Positions 11,232-22,591 of a DNA stretch of 64,000 bases are shown here, one piece after another; within the stretch, counting starts at the first letter, position 1; the number at the start of each line of letters is the position of its first letter. Under the pieces are notes generated by a model, which did no database searches, was not told the origin of the DNA, and saw only the letters and a program-made list of their open reading frames with translations. Position numbers and translations under genes: made by a program. Source of the stretch: Euglena gracilis (taxonomy: Eukaryota > Euglenida > Euglenophyceae > Euglenales); assembly GCA_039621445.1 (NCBI GenBank), contig CP154957.1, positions 18,829,237 to 18,893,236 on the forward strand, given 5' to 3'.

Positions 11232-14200
11232 ATGTTCTGGACATTTGGGCAGCGTCCCAGTCACTTCCAACGGTAAGTGCGAGTTAAGCCGCCTAAGTAC
11301 TGCTGTTTCACGACCGCCACGCTTTCGGAATGGGGTGTTTGGTAAAATCCCCGGAGTTTGGGATGAGGGGCATGAGGGGCATTCTCGTGCTTGCGCGCAG
11401 GACGATGAGGTCCGCCACCATGTCTGTGCCAATGCGGCACCGGATGTATGCGACCGCCGGCCCCGGCCGCAAGGTCTTCTCCTGGGGCTCGGGCTGGAAC
11501 GGCCGCACGGGGCACAACGCCCGCGCCATGCTGCGGCAGCCCACCCACCTCCAGTACCTCGACGAATTCCGCATCACAGTTAGGCAGCCAACTCCATCTC
11601 TAGAAGGGCGTTCCCACCATTTAACAAACGTTTCTCGACTGAACCTGCCTGGGATCGCACATTGTGGTTGCCAAAGAAGATGTGTCGTCGTTATCCCAGA
11701 TTCAGTCATTTGTCTCATCGTGTTGACAGGTTTGATAGGTTTCGTTAAGCTTTTGCAAATAAATTAAAAAAATACTTTTGCTCAAAAAGGAAAAAAAATC
11801 CCCCCTCTCTCAGTTTTGATTTTCTTCAGAGTCCGATGTGAGCAGGGTGGAATCACATCTGGGCCGACCCCAGGGATTGCAGGAATACGTATCTTCTCTC
11901 TCCCTGTGCCTCATGAACCGTCTTCCGCAATGAACAGGGGGCGTCCAGATTGTCTGTATTTGTATTTGTATTTGTATAATGTGTTTCTTTCAAACAAGGA
12001 TAAAACATTTATACTGTGATAAACCTAGTTAATGTACCCCTCTTCGGACGTCTAGATTGCCATTGAGGTGTTCATTGAGCTTGGGGGTGGGCGGACGCTC
12101 ACCACACGACAAACTGGGCCAGAAGCGAATTTAGCGCGGGCCATAAACAGACAAAAAGCCTCGGTGCAACTCGGGGGGGGGGCAGGGAGGTTCTCCCTCC
12201 GGCCTTCTTTGCCCGAGGGAACAAGGATTTGTATTTCCCCCGAGAGGTCCAAATTTTCGATGAAGAGTGAGGCAAAAACAAGAGAACACCGTTCAGCCTT
12301 TCTGGTCTCCTCCCAAGAAGGAAAACATCTGACATTATGCAGACGAAGGGCGTTGACGGGTCTCCGCTGTATTTAGTCCAAAGATGGGGTCAAAGTCCAC
12401 CCACCCCAATACAGACCCTATGCCCCCCTTTCCAGAGTGGGGATTGGGTTGGATTTTGGAGGGGCAACTTGCAATATTTTGCTCTCAGACCTCAGTTTTG
12501 AGGGCTTTAGGCTTGGGGTTGGGTTGCCATCCACCAAGTTTGAAGTGTATACAAGCCTATGGTTCATACTGTATGTTGCAGAATGTTAACAGGATTGACT
12601 TTTCTGATACCATTATGTTGTATATATTATCACTGAATGTGTTTCCGTGAGCAATAAATAAAAATACAAAAAAAAACTTTTACCCTCCTTCTGAGGTTAG
12701 TTTATTGAAGAATGCGGTTAATTATAATACAAAACATAGTTAGTGTAATAATATAAACATAATACACACACACACACATATATATAATAATTAGTTTGTA
12801 AAAATATCGTTTTTATTGTTCATCAACCATTTTTTTGGTGGCATGGTGGAGTTGGCTTCCTAATCACGAAGTTGGCGGGAAAAGCGAAGCATATGTTGGC
12901 CTTGGCGGAAGATGGGCGTGTATTTTCATGGGGCTGCAATGATTGGGGCCAGCTTGGCCTGGGTGCTGATCAACCGACCTTCCTCTCCCAGCTGTATGAC
13001 CATCACATGCCCATGCCAGTGCAAGGTAGCCCTCCCTCCCTTGAATTGTGGCATCTGCCTTAAGATTGCCAAGCACCACAGGTCGGTTATTTTGGCTTTC
13101 ATTTGGGCCAGCATGGGAATGGGGCAGATGCACCCCATACAAACTCTGGGGCAGGGGGATATTATTTGGGCTGCTGAAGCCCGGGGTCGGGGGATATGTT
13201 ATTGGAGGGTTTATTACATTGATATGGTCACAAATAAGGGTGGAGGGGCTAATTTTTTTTGATCAGTTGGTGAAAGAAATGAAATTTGTCGACTTTTTTT
13301 CCCTTCTTGGGAAATTTGTGTTTTTTTTTGGGATGTAAATTTGCAGGAAGGGGTTCTGAGAAGTTAAGTGTACCCTCCCCCTGAATTAATCCCCCCCCGG
13401 TTATTGATTGGGCCCCTGAAATCGGGGCTGGAGGGTTTATTATTTGGGGGTTTATCACCTGGGGCGAATATTTCAAAGTCAAGAGCTAAATTAAAAAAAA
13501 ATATTCACCCATTCATTGCCTGAAAAATGTCAAGGACCTTAGGCGGTCTACTGCGCATTTAAGCTGTTTAGGGTTACTTTGCTCAATCGCCCAAAAAGAG
13601 ACATTTTTCCCCGCTTCATTTTTTTGTCGCAAAAGTGATATTCACCCGCTTTTGCGTGTGTCCGGCTGGGGCGCTGCAGGCTGGTTTTTTTTTTAAGTGA
13701 CCCAGGCAGGCTTCTGCTTAAGGGATTGCAGTACCCCCCCCCCTCCGGGGGGCTGGACTGCAGCTAGTCCAAATTTGGCTAGTGGGATTTCTAGCAGACC
13801 CCCCGGGGGGGGGGGGTTTGCTAGCAGGGCTAGCTAGTGGAAAAAAATTTCCAGTGACCGGCGCGAAGCGCTGGGAATTTTTTTTGGGACCCCCCAAAAA
13901 TAGCCAAAAGTTCCCGTTTTTAGCCATTTTTGGGAATCTTTGGAACAAAATCAGCCCAAAACCTATTAAAAACCTCATTTCCACCTCGGCGCGCAGAGCC
14001 GGAGGAAATTTTTTCCACCTCGGCGCGCAGAGCCGGAGGAAAATTTTTTTCCAGTTCGGGGGATCCCCGGACCCCCCCCCGGGGGTCTAGCTAGTCCATT
14101 TTTTCCAGTGTCTAGCCGATTGGCTAGCCAGTACCCCCCCCCCCCGGGGGTCTTAAGCAGAAGCCTGGACCCAGGAGATGTCCAGCCCACCCTTTTTTTC

Positions 14201-17200
14201 CCGAGGGTTTTCGGCCGCTGGCACGTTTTTGACGATGTTTTGCACCTCAAGTGTCACAAAAAACACGTGAAAACCACGAAAACGGGGATGTTTGGATGAT
14301 TGGCAGTTCCTGGGACCATTTTTTTCTTTTGGTGCTGGCAGCCTCAGAGCCTGCCCAAAACCTCAGGCTTTGAGAGCGAGGGTTGGAAGGTATGCAGAGG
14401 GACCTTCTTCGGTTTGAATCCCCTTTGCACATCTTCCCTCCAGCTGATTTTGAAGTATCACAGTCTGACACGAAAAATAGCCATCGCAACCCTTTCGTCG
14501 GGCCTGGATTCTCAGTCTTTTTCCAGCAGCGTAACAGAGTGCGCGTGTGTGCAAAATAGACCCTGACTACGTCACTCCAATGGCTGAGGATCTAAGCCTT
14601 TTTGGGTCAGTTAAAAATGCCCCTGTTCAACCCTTTTTCAAGAGTGTGTTTCGGATATTCACCGCACCCTGCATTCATTTGCCCAGTGGGCCCCAACCGT
14701 GAATTTGAGGCACAAACTGGAACCTTCCAATAGGCGACAAGAGGGCGGCGCAATTCCAGGCACCCCCGAACCTGTCATTTCGGTCCCAAAAAGTGGATAT
14801 TCTGGCAGCAGTAATCATTGGGTGGACACTCTTCGAAGCTATTAATTTGTCAATCAGCTCCCAGGTCACAGAATGTGAACGACCGCAAAGTCCACGGAAT
14901 CACAGGCTGTATTTTCGGAATTTTCCAATGCTTTTTTCGCGATTTGAATTGGAACCTTCGATTTCGACATTTGTGAGCTCTTTTCTTTCGCGAGCTTTGA
15001 GACACGTTTTCATCCAAAATGGGGCCAAGAAAACGACCCCAAAAAGGCTACAAATTTGGAAACGTTTTAGATTTTGTGGTTGCGCAAGGGAAGTCCACCT
15101 TTGTGAGCTAAGTGCGAAGCAGACTGCCTAAGAGGTTGCATTCTTTGGGTGGTCCACTTGCTCAATTGCGCAAGTGGACAACACGAATGGTTCACTTCTT
15201 CATTTGTGGACCAAAATAAGTTTATTTTTGAAGCCTTAAAGGCAGTTATTTCTGAGGCAAGAGGAAAATGGAAAGTCAAGGCGTTGTGCAGGATGTTTTA
15301 CATGGTCAAAGAAAGTGTGTCGGTTTCTTGCACAACACACACCCTTGAAATCACTGGCTTTTTTGAGTTGTAAAATACATCCATTCACAGCCAATGTATT
15401 TCACTACAGCCAATGTATTTCACTTTCACTTTCAATTGCTTGACTGAGAGGTCGGGGTGAAGAGCAATTTCGGACTCATTTTGCCAAAAAAGACTTTCAA
15501 TGGCATTCATTTTGATGTTTTAGGGGTAAAAAATAGCTTTTCATTTGTCAAAAAATGGCTTTTCATTTGTCAATGCCCAATTCAGCACACAGTTCACTTT
15601 GGCATGCTTCAACTTTTCAAGAACGTCATTGTGTTGAAGTGTTTGTTCATTTGCCAATCCAACATTAGAATGGTTCGTTTGTGTAATTTATGCAAGTGGT
15701 CTGTGCCACTGGACCGTTTGTGCAAATGCTGTGCAAGTGGACCTCTTGCTCAATTGGCATGGGTCCACTTGTGCAGTTGCGCAAGTGGTCAGTTTGCGCA
15801 TTTGTGCAAATGGTCCACTTTCGCAAATGCACAAGGGGATCAAAAGTTTTTTTCAAAAGCCAAAGTGAGTGGTGACGTAGGGCTCAGTCTCACCTGGCCA
15901 AAATGTTCCTGCAACGTCCTACATTGACATAGGGCATCTTTTTGGCTCCCGAAACACACATAATGCTGTATGTCTGCCCCTTGTGCTCTGGGTGACTGGG
16001 GGACATCTGCTGTGGGACAACCTAATTGTCAAAGACTGAACCTTGGCCTTGGGGCACTAGAGCACACTTTAACTGAATTGCACTCGTTTTTTTGCAAAAT
16101 TTGAAAAAAAACATCGTTCACGAAATCTCGCAATTTCCCAAGCCAGCTACGTGTTAAATGCAAGGTCGGCCGCCTCAGCGCGCTCTGCTTGTCTTTTGTA
16201 GATGTTTCTTTTTTGCATCAAACCAAGGGCATTGGGGGTTTTAATTTTTAATTCCAAAGTTTTTCAACAGGTTTGATTTGTCAATCAATTTATGCCCAGA
16301 GCACCATGCAGCTGTGTAGCTTTAGAGAGTTGTTTCCTTTCATGGCATCCATTCATTGCATAATATTTTGTTGTGCTGTTGTTATGTTGTTATTTTTTTG
16401 CAGTTATCAGGAAGTTCTGCACGTAAATCCCCCCCGTTGTTCATAGGGCTACCCCCGGTCGTCAGCATAGAGGCGGGATGGCGGACGTCGGCCGCCATTG
16501 ATGAGGACGGGCAGGTTTGGGTGTGGGGCTGCAACCGTGCCGTTGCTGAGACACGGTGCCAGATCATGGTTTTCGTTGGACCCCTTTTCCCCTTCCCCTT
16601 CCCGTGGCCGAGCAACGGCACGGCCACAACACCGTCAAGCAGCTCTCGGAGGCTTGCAAGGGCAGCCACTCCGCCCTGCCCGTGCAGCTGCCGTGGTTCG
16701 GCCGCAGCAAGGGGCTGGCGGCCAAGCAGGTGTCCCTGGGGCACGACCACACGGCGGTGCTGGATGAGGACGGGGTCACTGGCTGGCCTCCCCGGGCTGG
16801 GCCACCAACACTGTGTTTTTGGTTCGGAGAACACGAAAAGGCAAATCAAAGCTTCAGAAGACAGTGTTTTTGCTTGGACGGCGGCCAAACAGGTCGTCGC
16901 TTAATCCGAAGTAAACCCGATCCCCTGGGGTGGGGCCCAGCCAGCCAGTAGCCTTTTTCCAGCCCCAGACTCCCCTCCCTCCCTATCAGCGAGTTTTAAT
17001 TGTTTTCCAGCCAGCCAAGGACGGCTGGACGGCAACGGAATTTTGGTTTTCGGGGATGCAAAAAAATGAGCCGAAAATGGGTGAAATGGGTCATAAAAGG
17101 GCTGGTCAGGGCAAATTTGGGTCAAAAATCGACCGCTTTTGCATAATTGGCATTTTTTGGGGGTGTTTTTTGCAGTTTCGTTTTTTTGGTTCAACTCCGG

Positions 17201-20200
17201 GTCGGGCCCAGTTCCAGCCGGGGGACCCCCTTTTCCAGCCAGCAATTTCCCAGCCTCTGAGCTGGATCCTCCCACCGGGGTTCACTAAGCAATGCCCTGT
17301 GCTCAACCGCAACGTCTGGCCACCCCCAATTGGAGGCTGCAGGAACGGGTAGCCGAACGGGGGGGGGAGGCCAATGCCAGCGAGTGCCAGCGATGCTCTG
17401 GACGTGGGGCAGCGACGACTACGGGCGGCTGGGCCATGGCATGAAGATGGACATCCTGGGCTCCAAGGTGGCCCGCCCCACGATGGTGGCGTACTTCGCC
17501 GGGGAGGAGGGGACCGGGCGGGAGGATCCGCTGCGTTCAGGGCTGAATGGGGCCCCAGAACCTCACACACCCTATGGGTTGGGGGGTCTAACCCCCCAAC
17601 TGACCCCCAACGCCTTCCCGTTTTCCCAGAGAGGTGATTGCTCAACGTTGCAGGCAGTGAAGCAGGGCCTGGATCGACTTGGCAAATAGAATCAGTCGGC
17701 GTCGCTGTTGTTGCGCCTGCGGCCGGTGTATTTTCTGGCGCTGCGGTTCTTGCGCAAAAGTGGCAAGAACCAAGGCAAAAAAATGAAGCTCCACCCGGGC
17801 GACGGATTTCAGGTCAGAATTTTCTTTCGGTGCCACAGCAAATTTCTCGTTGTTCGGCACTGTGGTGGGTGGGGAGGGGTCCGACCAAGCCCCTGGACCG
17901 GGCCAGACCGGGTCCGACCCCCCATCCGACCTTCCCAACCTGCCCTGGCTGCGCCTGAAGCACATCAGCTGCGGCAGTGCCCACACCGTGGTCATCGCGG
18001 AGACCAACCAGGTGTTTGCCTTCGGGAAGAACCACCGCAACCAGCTCGGATGCAGCCAGGGCCCCACTGGTGGCCGCGTTTTTGGCGGTCAGGCTGCTGT
18101 CTGGCTTATTTTCTCTCAAGCGTGTGGTGGTGCTTGACGAGCATTTGTTGTTGAAGGAAAAGATAAGCCGTTCTTTTTACAGCCCACAATTTGTGTGGTG
18201 GGCAGAGCTTTTTACGTGTGTGATGTGGAAACAGGGTCCTGGGATATCCGATCGATCACCTGCTGCATGTCTGTTTCAGGACGCGAGGGTGCAAACGTAT
18301 TTTGGCGGGCCACCATTTGGAACGAACATGAACTCAGATGAAGGCCTGTGGGGCTGCTGACAGAGACACGGGGGTGCACGTCACCAAGACCCAGCAGTTC
18401 GACTGCGTCTTCACGCCCACCCCCGTCCCCCTCCTGGCGGACCGGGTCTTCTGCAACAACATGCACTCCGGGGCGGTCGATGCGGAGGGCCGGCCGATGA
18501 TCTGGGGTGGCAGCAACCTCAGCCCGACCCTTGTCAGGCGGTATGCTTGTCTGGTCTGTGTGAGCACTTGTTCTGCCTGGAACGCTGGGTGTGTGAAAAT
18601 TGCAATCTCTCAGAAAACTAGTGAACATCATACCTGCCACAGATGTAAACAAAAGTCGTTGTAGGGGGAATCCCCCTGAAACAGGGCACCCGAAAAAAGG
18701 TCCGTCAAATAAACTGGTCTTGCTGGGAACGACCGAGAAAATGAAACTTCTTTCTTGAAAAGGAGAAGGTGGCAAAAAAGACAAAAAGCCATGATATTCA
18801 TACAGACAGCCAGACACCCGCTGTATCCCCTCCCTTCCCCTCCCCCCTCCTTGGAGGTTCGGCAGGACTGACGAGGACCCTCGGCGACCAGGGGGGGGGG
18901 ACCTTTTTTGCCGTGCCGAGGGGGTCGGACCCCCAGGGAGGGGGGGTCCGCCGCGGCGGAGCGGCGAAATTTCCTAAAGGAAATTTGACTGGTATGGTTT
19001 GGCATGCCGTGCCGAGGGGGTCATCAGACCAGATATCAATGAACCATTGGATATCGGCCCAATCGGGTTTAGAAAACATCTTGAATTTATCGGGTCCCAA
19101 AAAAATATCTGAAATGTCGACTTTATTGGGGGGGGGTAACGCACTTTTTTGTTGTTTCTGGGGCGATCCTGGGATTCTCCAAATCACAAATATGAGGATA
19201 TCGGGGCACAAAATGATCATTTATTGACGATATCGGGGTGTCAATCTGTCCAAATTTATCGTGACCCTCCCAAAAACCAATATCAATGTCCATCCTTGAA
19301 TGAATTTCCAAGAACAATGCCAACTTCCAGGGGTAGAATTTTTTCGGGCAGTGCAAAGTTGCATTTGGGGTTGGTATGCTAAAAGCACATCAAAAGCTGA
19401 CATTCCAAAGGGTAGTCTGAAAACTGGTTCATTGAGATTTGCATTGATGTTTTGCATTGGCCCCAACACTTCAACAGCGGAATACCCGTTGCATTGATCA
19501 TTACTGTCTTGATCAACCCCCTCTTCCTCCTCGGGCGACGGTGCATGCGATTGCGCACCCCCTTCGCGCAGGACTGCGACGCGGCCGTTCAAGTCCCGGA
19601 TGCTCGAGGTCGCTGTGGGGCTCAACCACGTGGCGCTGCTCACGGACCAGGGGCGCATCTTCATGTACGGCTCCAACACCTTCGGGGAGCTGGGTGTTCT
19701 GGACCCCTGGCCAGGGCCCGCTGGTAGGTTTGCGAGGGTGAGTTGACTGTCCTGCCCAAACGAGACCGTTTGGCAGGTGAACACCTGTTGAAAGCCTGGC
19801 GACCCACACTCCTTCTCACGGGGGAGTGGGGGGCCGTCACAGGGGTCAGGAAATTATTCATTATATATTTATTATATTATATTATTTTTTCCAATGAAGG
19901 CCATATTGGGGATTAGAGCCAACCCCCCCCCCCCCAGCGGGCGCTGCCTTTGGTACAAGCGGAGCAACCCTCTGATCGGCTTCCGAACGGAGCCCGTGCC
20001 CATTCAAGGACTGAAGGACTACAACGTGTTGCAGGTCTGACTGCAATGTGTGAACAGGCACGCGCATTTGGAAGGTCTTATTTAAACCACCGAAACAGGA
20101 GGGAGGTACGCCGATACAAAAACACCGTTCCACGCCGTGCGCAGATGATACCATATTATCTTTTTTTAGCTCTCCTTTTTGCCTCACGCTTGGATGCTTG

Positions 20201-22106
20201 AGGGGTACAGATATGTGGACTTCAGAGGGTTCCTTGAAGCTGGGGTAGACCCTACCCCAAGCCATCCAGTCAGCCAGCCTGTCAGACAGCCCCTTCCCAG
20301 ACCCCGGGGGAAGGGAGGGGGTCCCTTGAAACAAAGTTGGGTCCAGCTGTCCAGATGGAAATTCCGCTGTCCAGCTGGTCCAGCTGAAATTTTTGTTTGG
20401 GACCACATCAAACTAGCTGTATACTTTTATGTTTATTATGGAGATGCGAATGCATGTTGTTCCAAACCAAAGTTGCAACACTAACCCCCCCCCCCACTTA
20501 TTAACCCCCCAGGGTTTATAGGATCCGGTTTGGTAGGTCGGCCGAAGGGTTGAAAAGTGGGGGGGGGTATAAATCCCGGAATTGTTGGTGAAAATCCGAC
20601 CCCCCAAAATGTCCCCGAAAACCCCCAAATTGCAATTTTTGGCAAATTTGGTAAAAAATGGCATTTTTGATGATGGTCGGTCTCAAAAAATTGCCAAAAA
20701 ATCAGTTTTTGGTGGGTTGCGGCCGACAAAATTGTCCCCGGCGGCTTTCATTTTTCTTCCCCGGGGGGGGGGGTTATAATTGGTTGGTCGGCCCAGGGGG
20801 GGGGGGGTTACAAGTGGGGGGGTTTATAAGTAGGGGGTTTACAAGTGGGGAGGTTTACAACCACAAAGTCTGGCCCACTCTTCCCCATGAATGAATGATG
20901 AAATGACAACCGCTTGCTTTTCTGGTGCTAATTGGGCGAGGAGCATCACACAACAATGCACCAGGGATTTCGCAGGAACTCCCCAAGGGTCCGGCCGGCT
21001 GGAAAGGCATTGGCTGGAACAAGGTGCTAGCTGGACCCCCCAGCCCCAGGACCAAATCCGACCAAAATACCTGGGTCTGGCGGGTCTGGTTTATCTTGAA
21101 AACTCATATGAAAATGCCTCAAACGTTGATTTCATTTGTTGACCCCCTTTCTTGATGGACCTCTGAGCATAAGGAGTTTGGAAATGTCCAGCAGACAACA
21201 ATTATCACAGCGGTTAAATGTGTGGAGGGAAAAATAACCAGAAATCTGTATGCTGCAGCGATTTTTTTTGATTTGATGGTTTTTACACGTGACGACCTGT
21301 TGCATATTTGCTTGGTCATCGGCTGACTACCACCCCGAGTGTGTGACGATTTATCTTTCATCAAAAGGGAATGGAATTTTTGAAAGCGAGCTGGCTTTTC
21401 CCAGCACCCCAGAGTCCAAAGCTTCCGACCCCTGGCGGATTGTTATTTTCTGGATGTAATTTTGGCCTTGGCTTTTACACTATCCTCTCCTTGACACAGG
21501 TCATCTGCGGTGCCCAGGACTGGATGGGATCCTGCTCCCCTTTGCACGTGGAAAAACCCGTCGGAAAAAGTGTGTAGCTTCTGAGTCCCCATCACCAGGG
21601 AGACATTTTTCTTCCATTAACGTATCTGAGCTTGGTGGTGAAAAACCTTCGATCGAAAGTGTCAAGACGATGCACCCACATTGTATTGTTGGGGGGGTTT
21701 GTTGTTGTTGTTGGGGCATTGCAGCATGTTTTTTAAAATTCTTTGGACGCTCATGTGTCCTCTGTGTGTGCACGCTTTTTGATTATTTTTTTGATTATTA
21801 TAAATAGTTTTTTCCGCTTTCAAAATGATGCTATGAATTTTATTTTTATTGCATTGCTCATACAGAAAGAAGCTCAAAAATCTGTATTTTGTTGCCCTTA
21901 TTGTCGTTTTTTGGCACCTTTTAGCCCAAGTGCATACTCCTCCCCACCTTTGAGGCCGCCAGCTTCCAGGAACCAGGAGGGGTCAGCCCCTCTCTTCCCC
22001 TTGGACCTTCCCATCAAGTGCTGGCGGTAACCGGTGCACAGCCGCTCTGGTGGAGCCGCGGGCCGGCGAAGACGACGCCAGCGAGGAAGCTGAACCAACC
22101 AAGTGA
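11232..22106 (+). CDS. RCC1-repeat beta-propeller protein
   Basis: Thirteen exons join in phase to 528 residues: 11232-11272, 11401-11578, 12872-13025, 16411-16541, 16613-16774, 17381-17577, 17761-17812, 17961-18069, 18366-18540, 19572-19727, 19938-20034, 21500-21569, 22042-22106. All use GT-AG sites. RCC1 blades are plain: RKVFSWGSGWNGRTGHN, GRVFSWGCNDWGQLGLG, GQVWVWGCN, LWTWGSDDYGRLGHG, NQVFAFGKNHRNQLG, GRPMIWGGSNLSP and GRIFMYGSNTFGELG, each preceded by the usual A/CGxxHTxA/V strand. The fold is a seven-bladed propeller. RCC1 itself is the chromatin-bound Ran exchange factor, but many relatives do other things, so the exact role is not claimed. The protein starts MFWTFGQRPSHFQR and ends in an acidic tail, EDDASEEAEPTK. 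The start is the only ATG whose short exon fits the consensus donor GTAAGT and the phase of exon 2. Exon 7 and the last two exons are the least certain. Confidence 0.82.
12765..12787. repeat. Microsatellite (AC)n(AT)n
   Basis: About seven AC units run into AT units inside an intron of the RCC1-family gene. Confidence 0.85.
13538..15132. mobile_element. CTTAGGC-type inverted-repeat element in an RCC1-family intron
   Basis: The left end (13538) reads CTTAGGCGGTCTACTGCGCA and the right end (15132), complemented, reads CTTAGGCAGTCTGCTTCGCA. These match the ends of the larger element at 22592-25631. The 1.6-kb length includes a separate nested insertion at 13707-14167. Just past the right end, 15135-15840 is rich in related palindromic words such as CAATTGCGCAAGTGG. 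No coding capacity or target duplication was found. Confidence 0.5.
13707..14167. mobile_element. Non-autonomous hAT-like MITE, 461 bp
   Basis: The ends are perfect inverted repeats, CAGGCTTCTGCTTAAG on the left and its exact complement on the right. The 8 bases on either side (13699-13706 and 14168-14175) are identical, GACCCAGG. An 8-bp duplication with CAGG termini is typical of the hAT superfamily. The interior has a tandemly doubled 40-bp segment near 13985-14045 and G/C runs, but no ORF of interest. Confidence 0.8.
20480..20870 (+). repeat. GGTTTATAGG-type fold-back element, plus orientation
   Basis: The two sides are G/C-run inverted repeats built on CCCCACTTATTAACC and GGTTTATAAGTGGGG. 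They flank a 200-bp core containing GAAAATCCGACCCCCC and ATTTTTGATGATGGTC. The same core occurs in opposite orientation at 46220-46640 and a short end piece lies at 45083-45185. It sits in the intron before the RCC1-family exon at 21500. No ORF. Confidence 0.65.
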
Positions 22107-22591
22107 TTGTCGCCGGCCCCCGGACCGCCAGAGAACAGACAGAGGGGCTAGTGAGCCCGCCGGACGTCCTGCTCTGGGGCCTCGTCCTTCCCCGCCTGTG
22201 CCCGACTGTCTGTGAGGCGACGCCGCCGCCGCAGAGCCCTCGCCCCTCCCCCATCAGGCCACCCAAGCCTGTGGGCCAACAGCTCCACCGATGTCCAGCC
22301 ATGCACGCGTTGCAGGTGTGGCGGAAGTCCACCTCGTTTGATGCCCCTCGCCCTCCGATGCGCCGCCATTCGTACTCTCTCCCGGTTGCCCACAGTGTCA
22401 TCCACGGGTGCAGCACTGAATGCCTGCAGTCCAGAATATATCTTTTGCGTTCCTGTGGCCTCCCCCCACAATGTATGGAACCCTCCATTTTACCCCCCCC
22501 CCCCCAAATAACACCCCCCCCCCCGGGGTGTTATTTGGGCACCCGAACTGGGGTCCCAGGGGGGGTGTTATTTGGGGGGGGGGGTGTTATT
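22107..22591 (+). other. 3' flank of the RCC1-family gene
   Basis: GC-rich sequence follows the stop codon. ORFs on both strands overlap here but none has a recognised domain. At 22490-22591 there is a G/C-run palindrome around AAATAACACCCC that resumes at 25660-25765, so the 3-kb element between them probably inserted into it. Confidence 0.45.

Noticed and set aside
17578-17760. Extra RCC1-family exon
   Set aside because: Open frames exist but contain no blade motif, and exons 17381-17577 and 17761-17812 already join in phase.
21898-22488. Minus-strand ORF of 196 codons
   Set aside because: Antisense to the GC-rich last RCC1-family exon and flank; no domain recognised.
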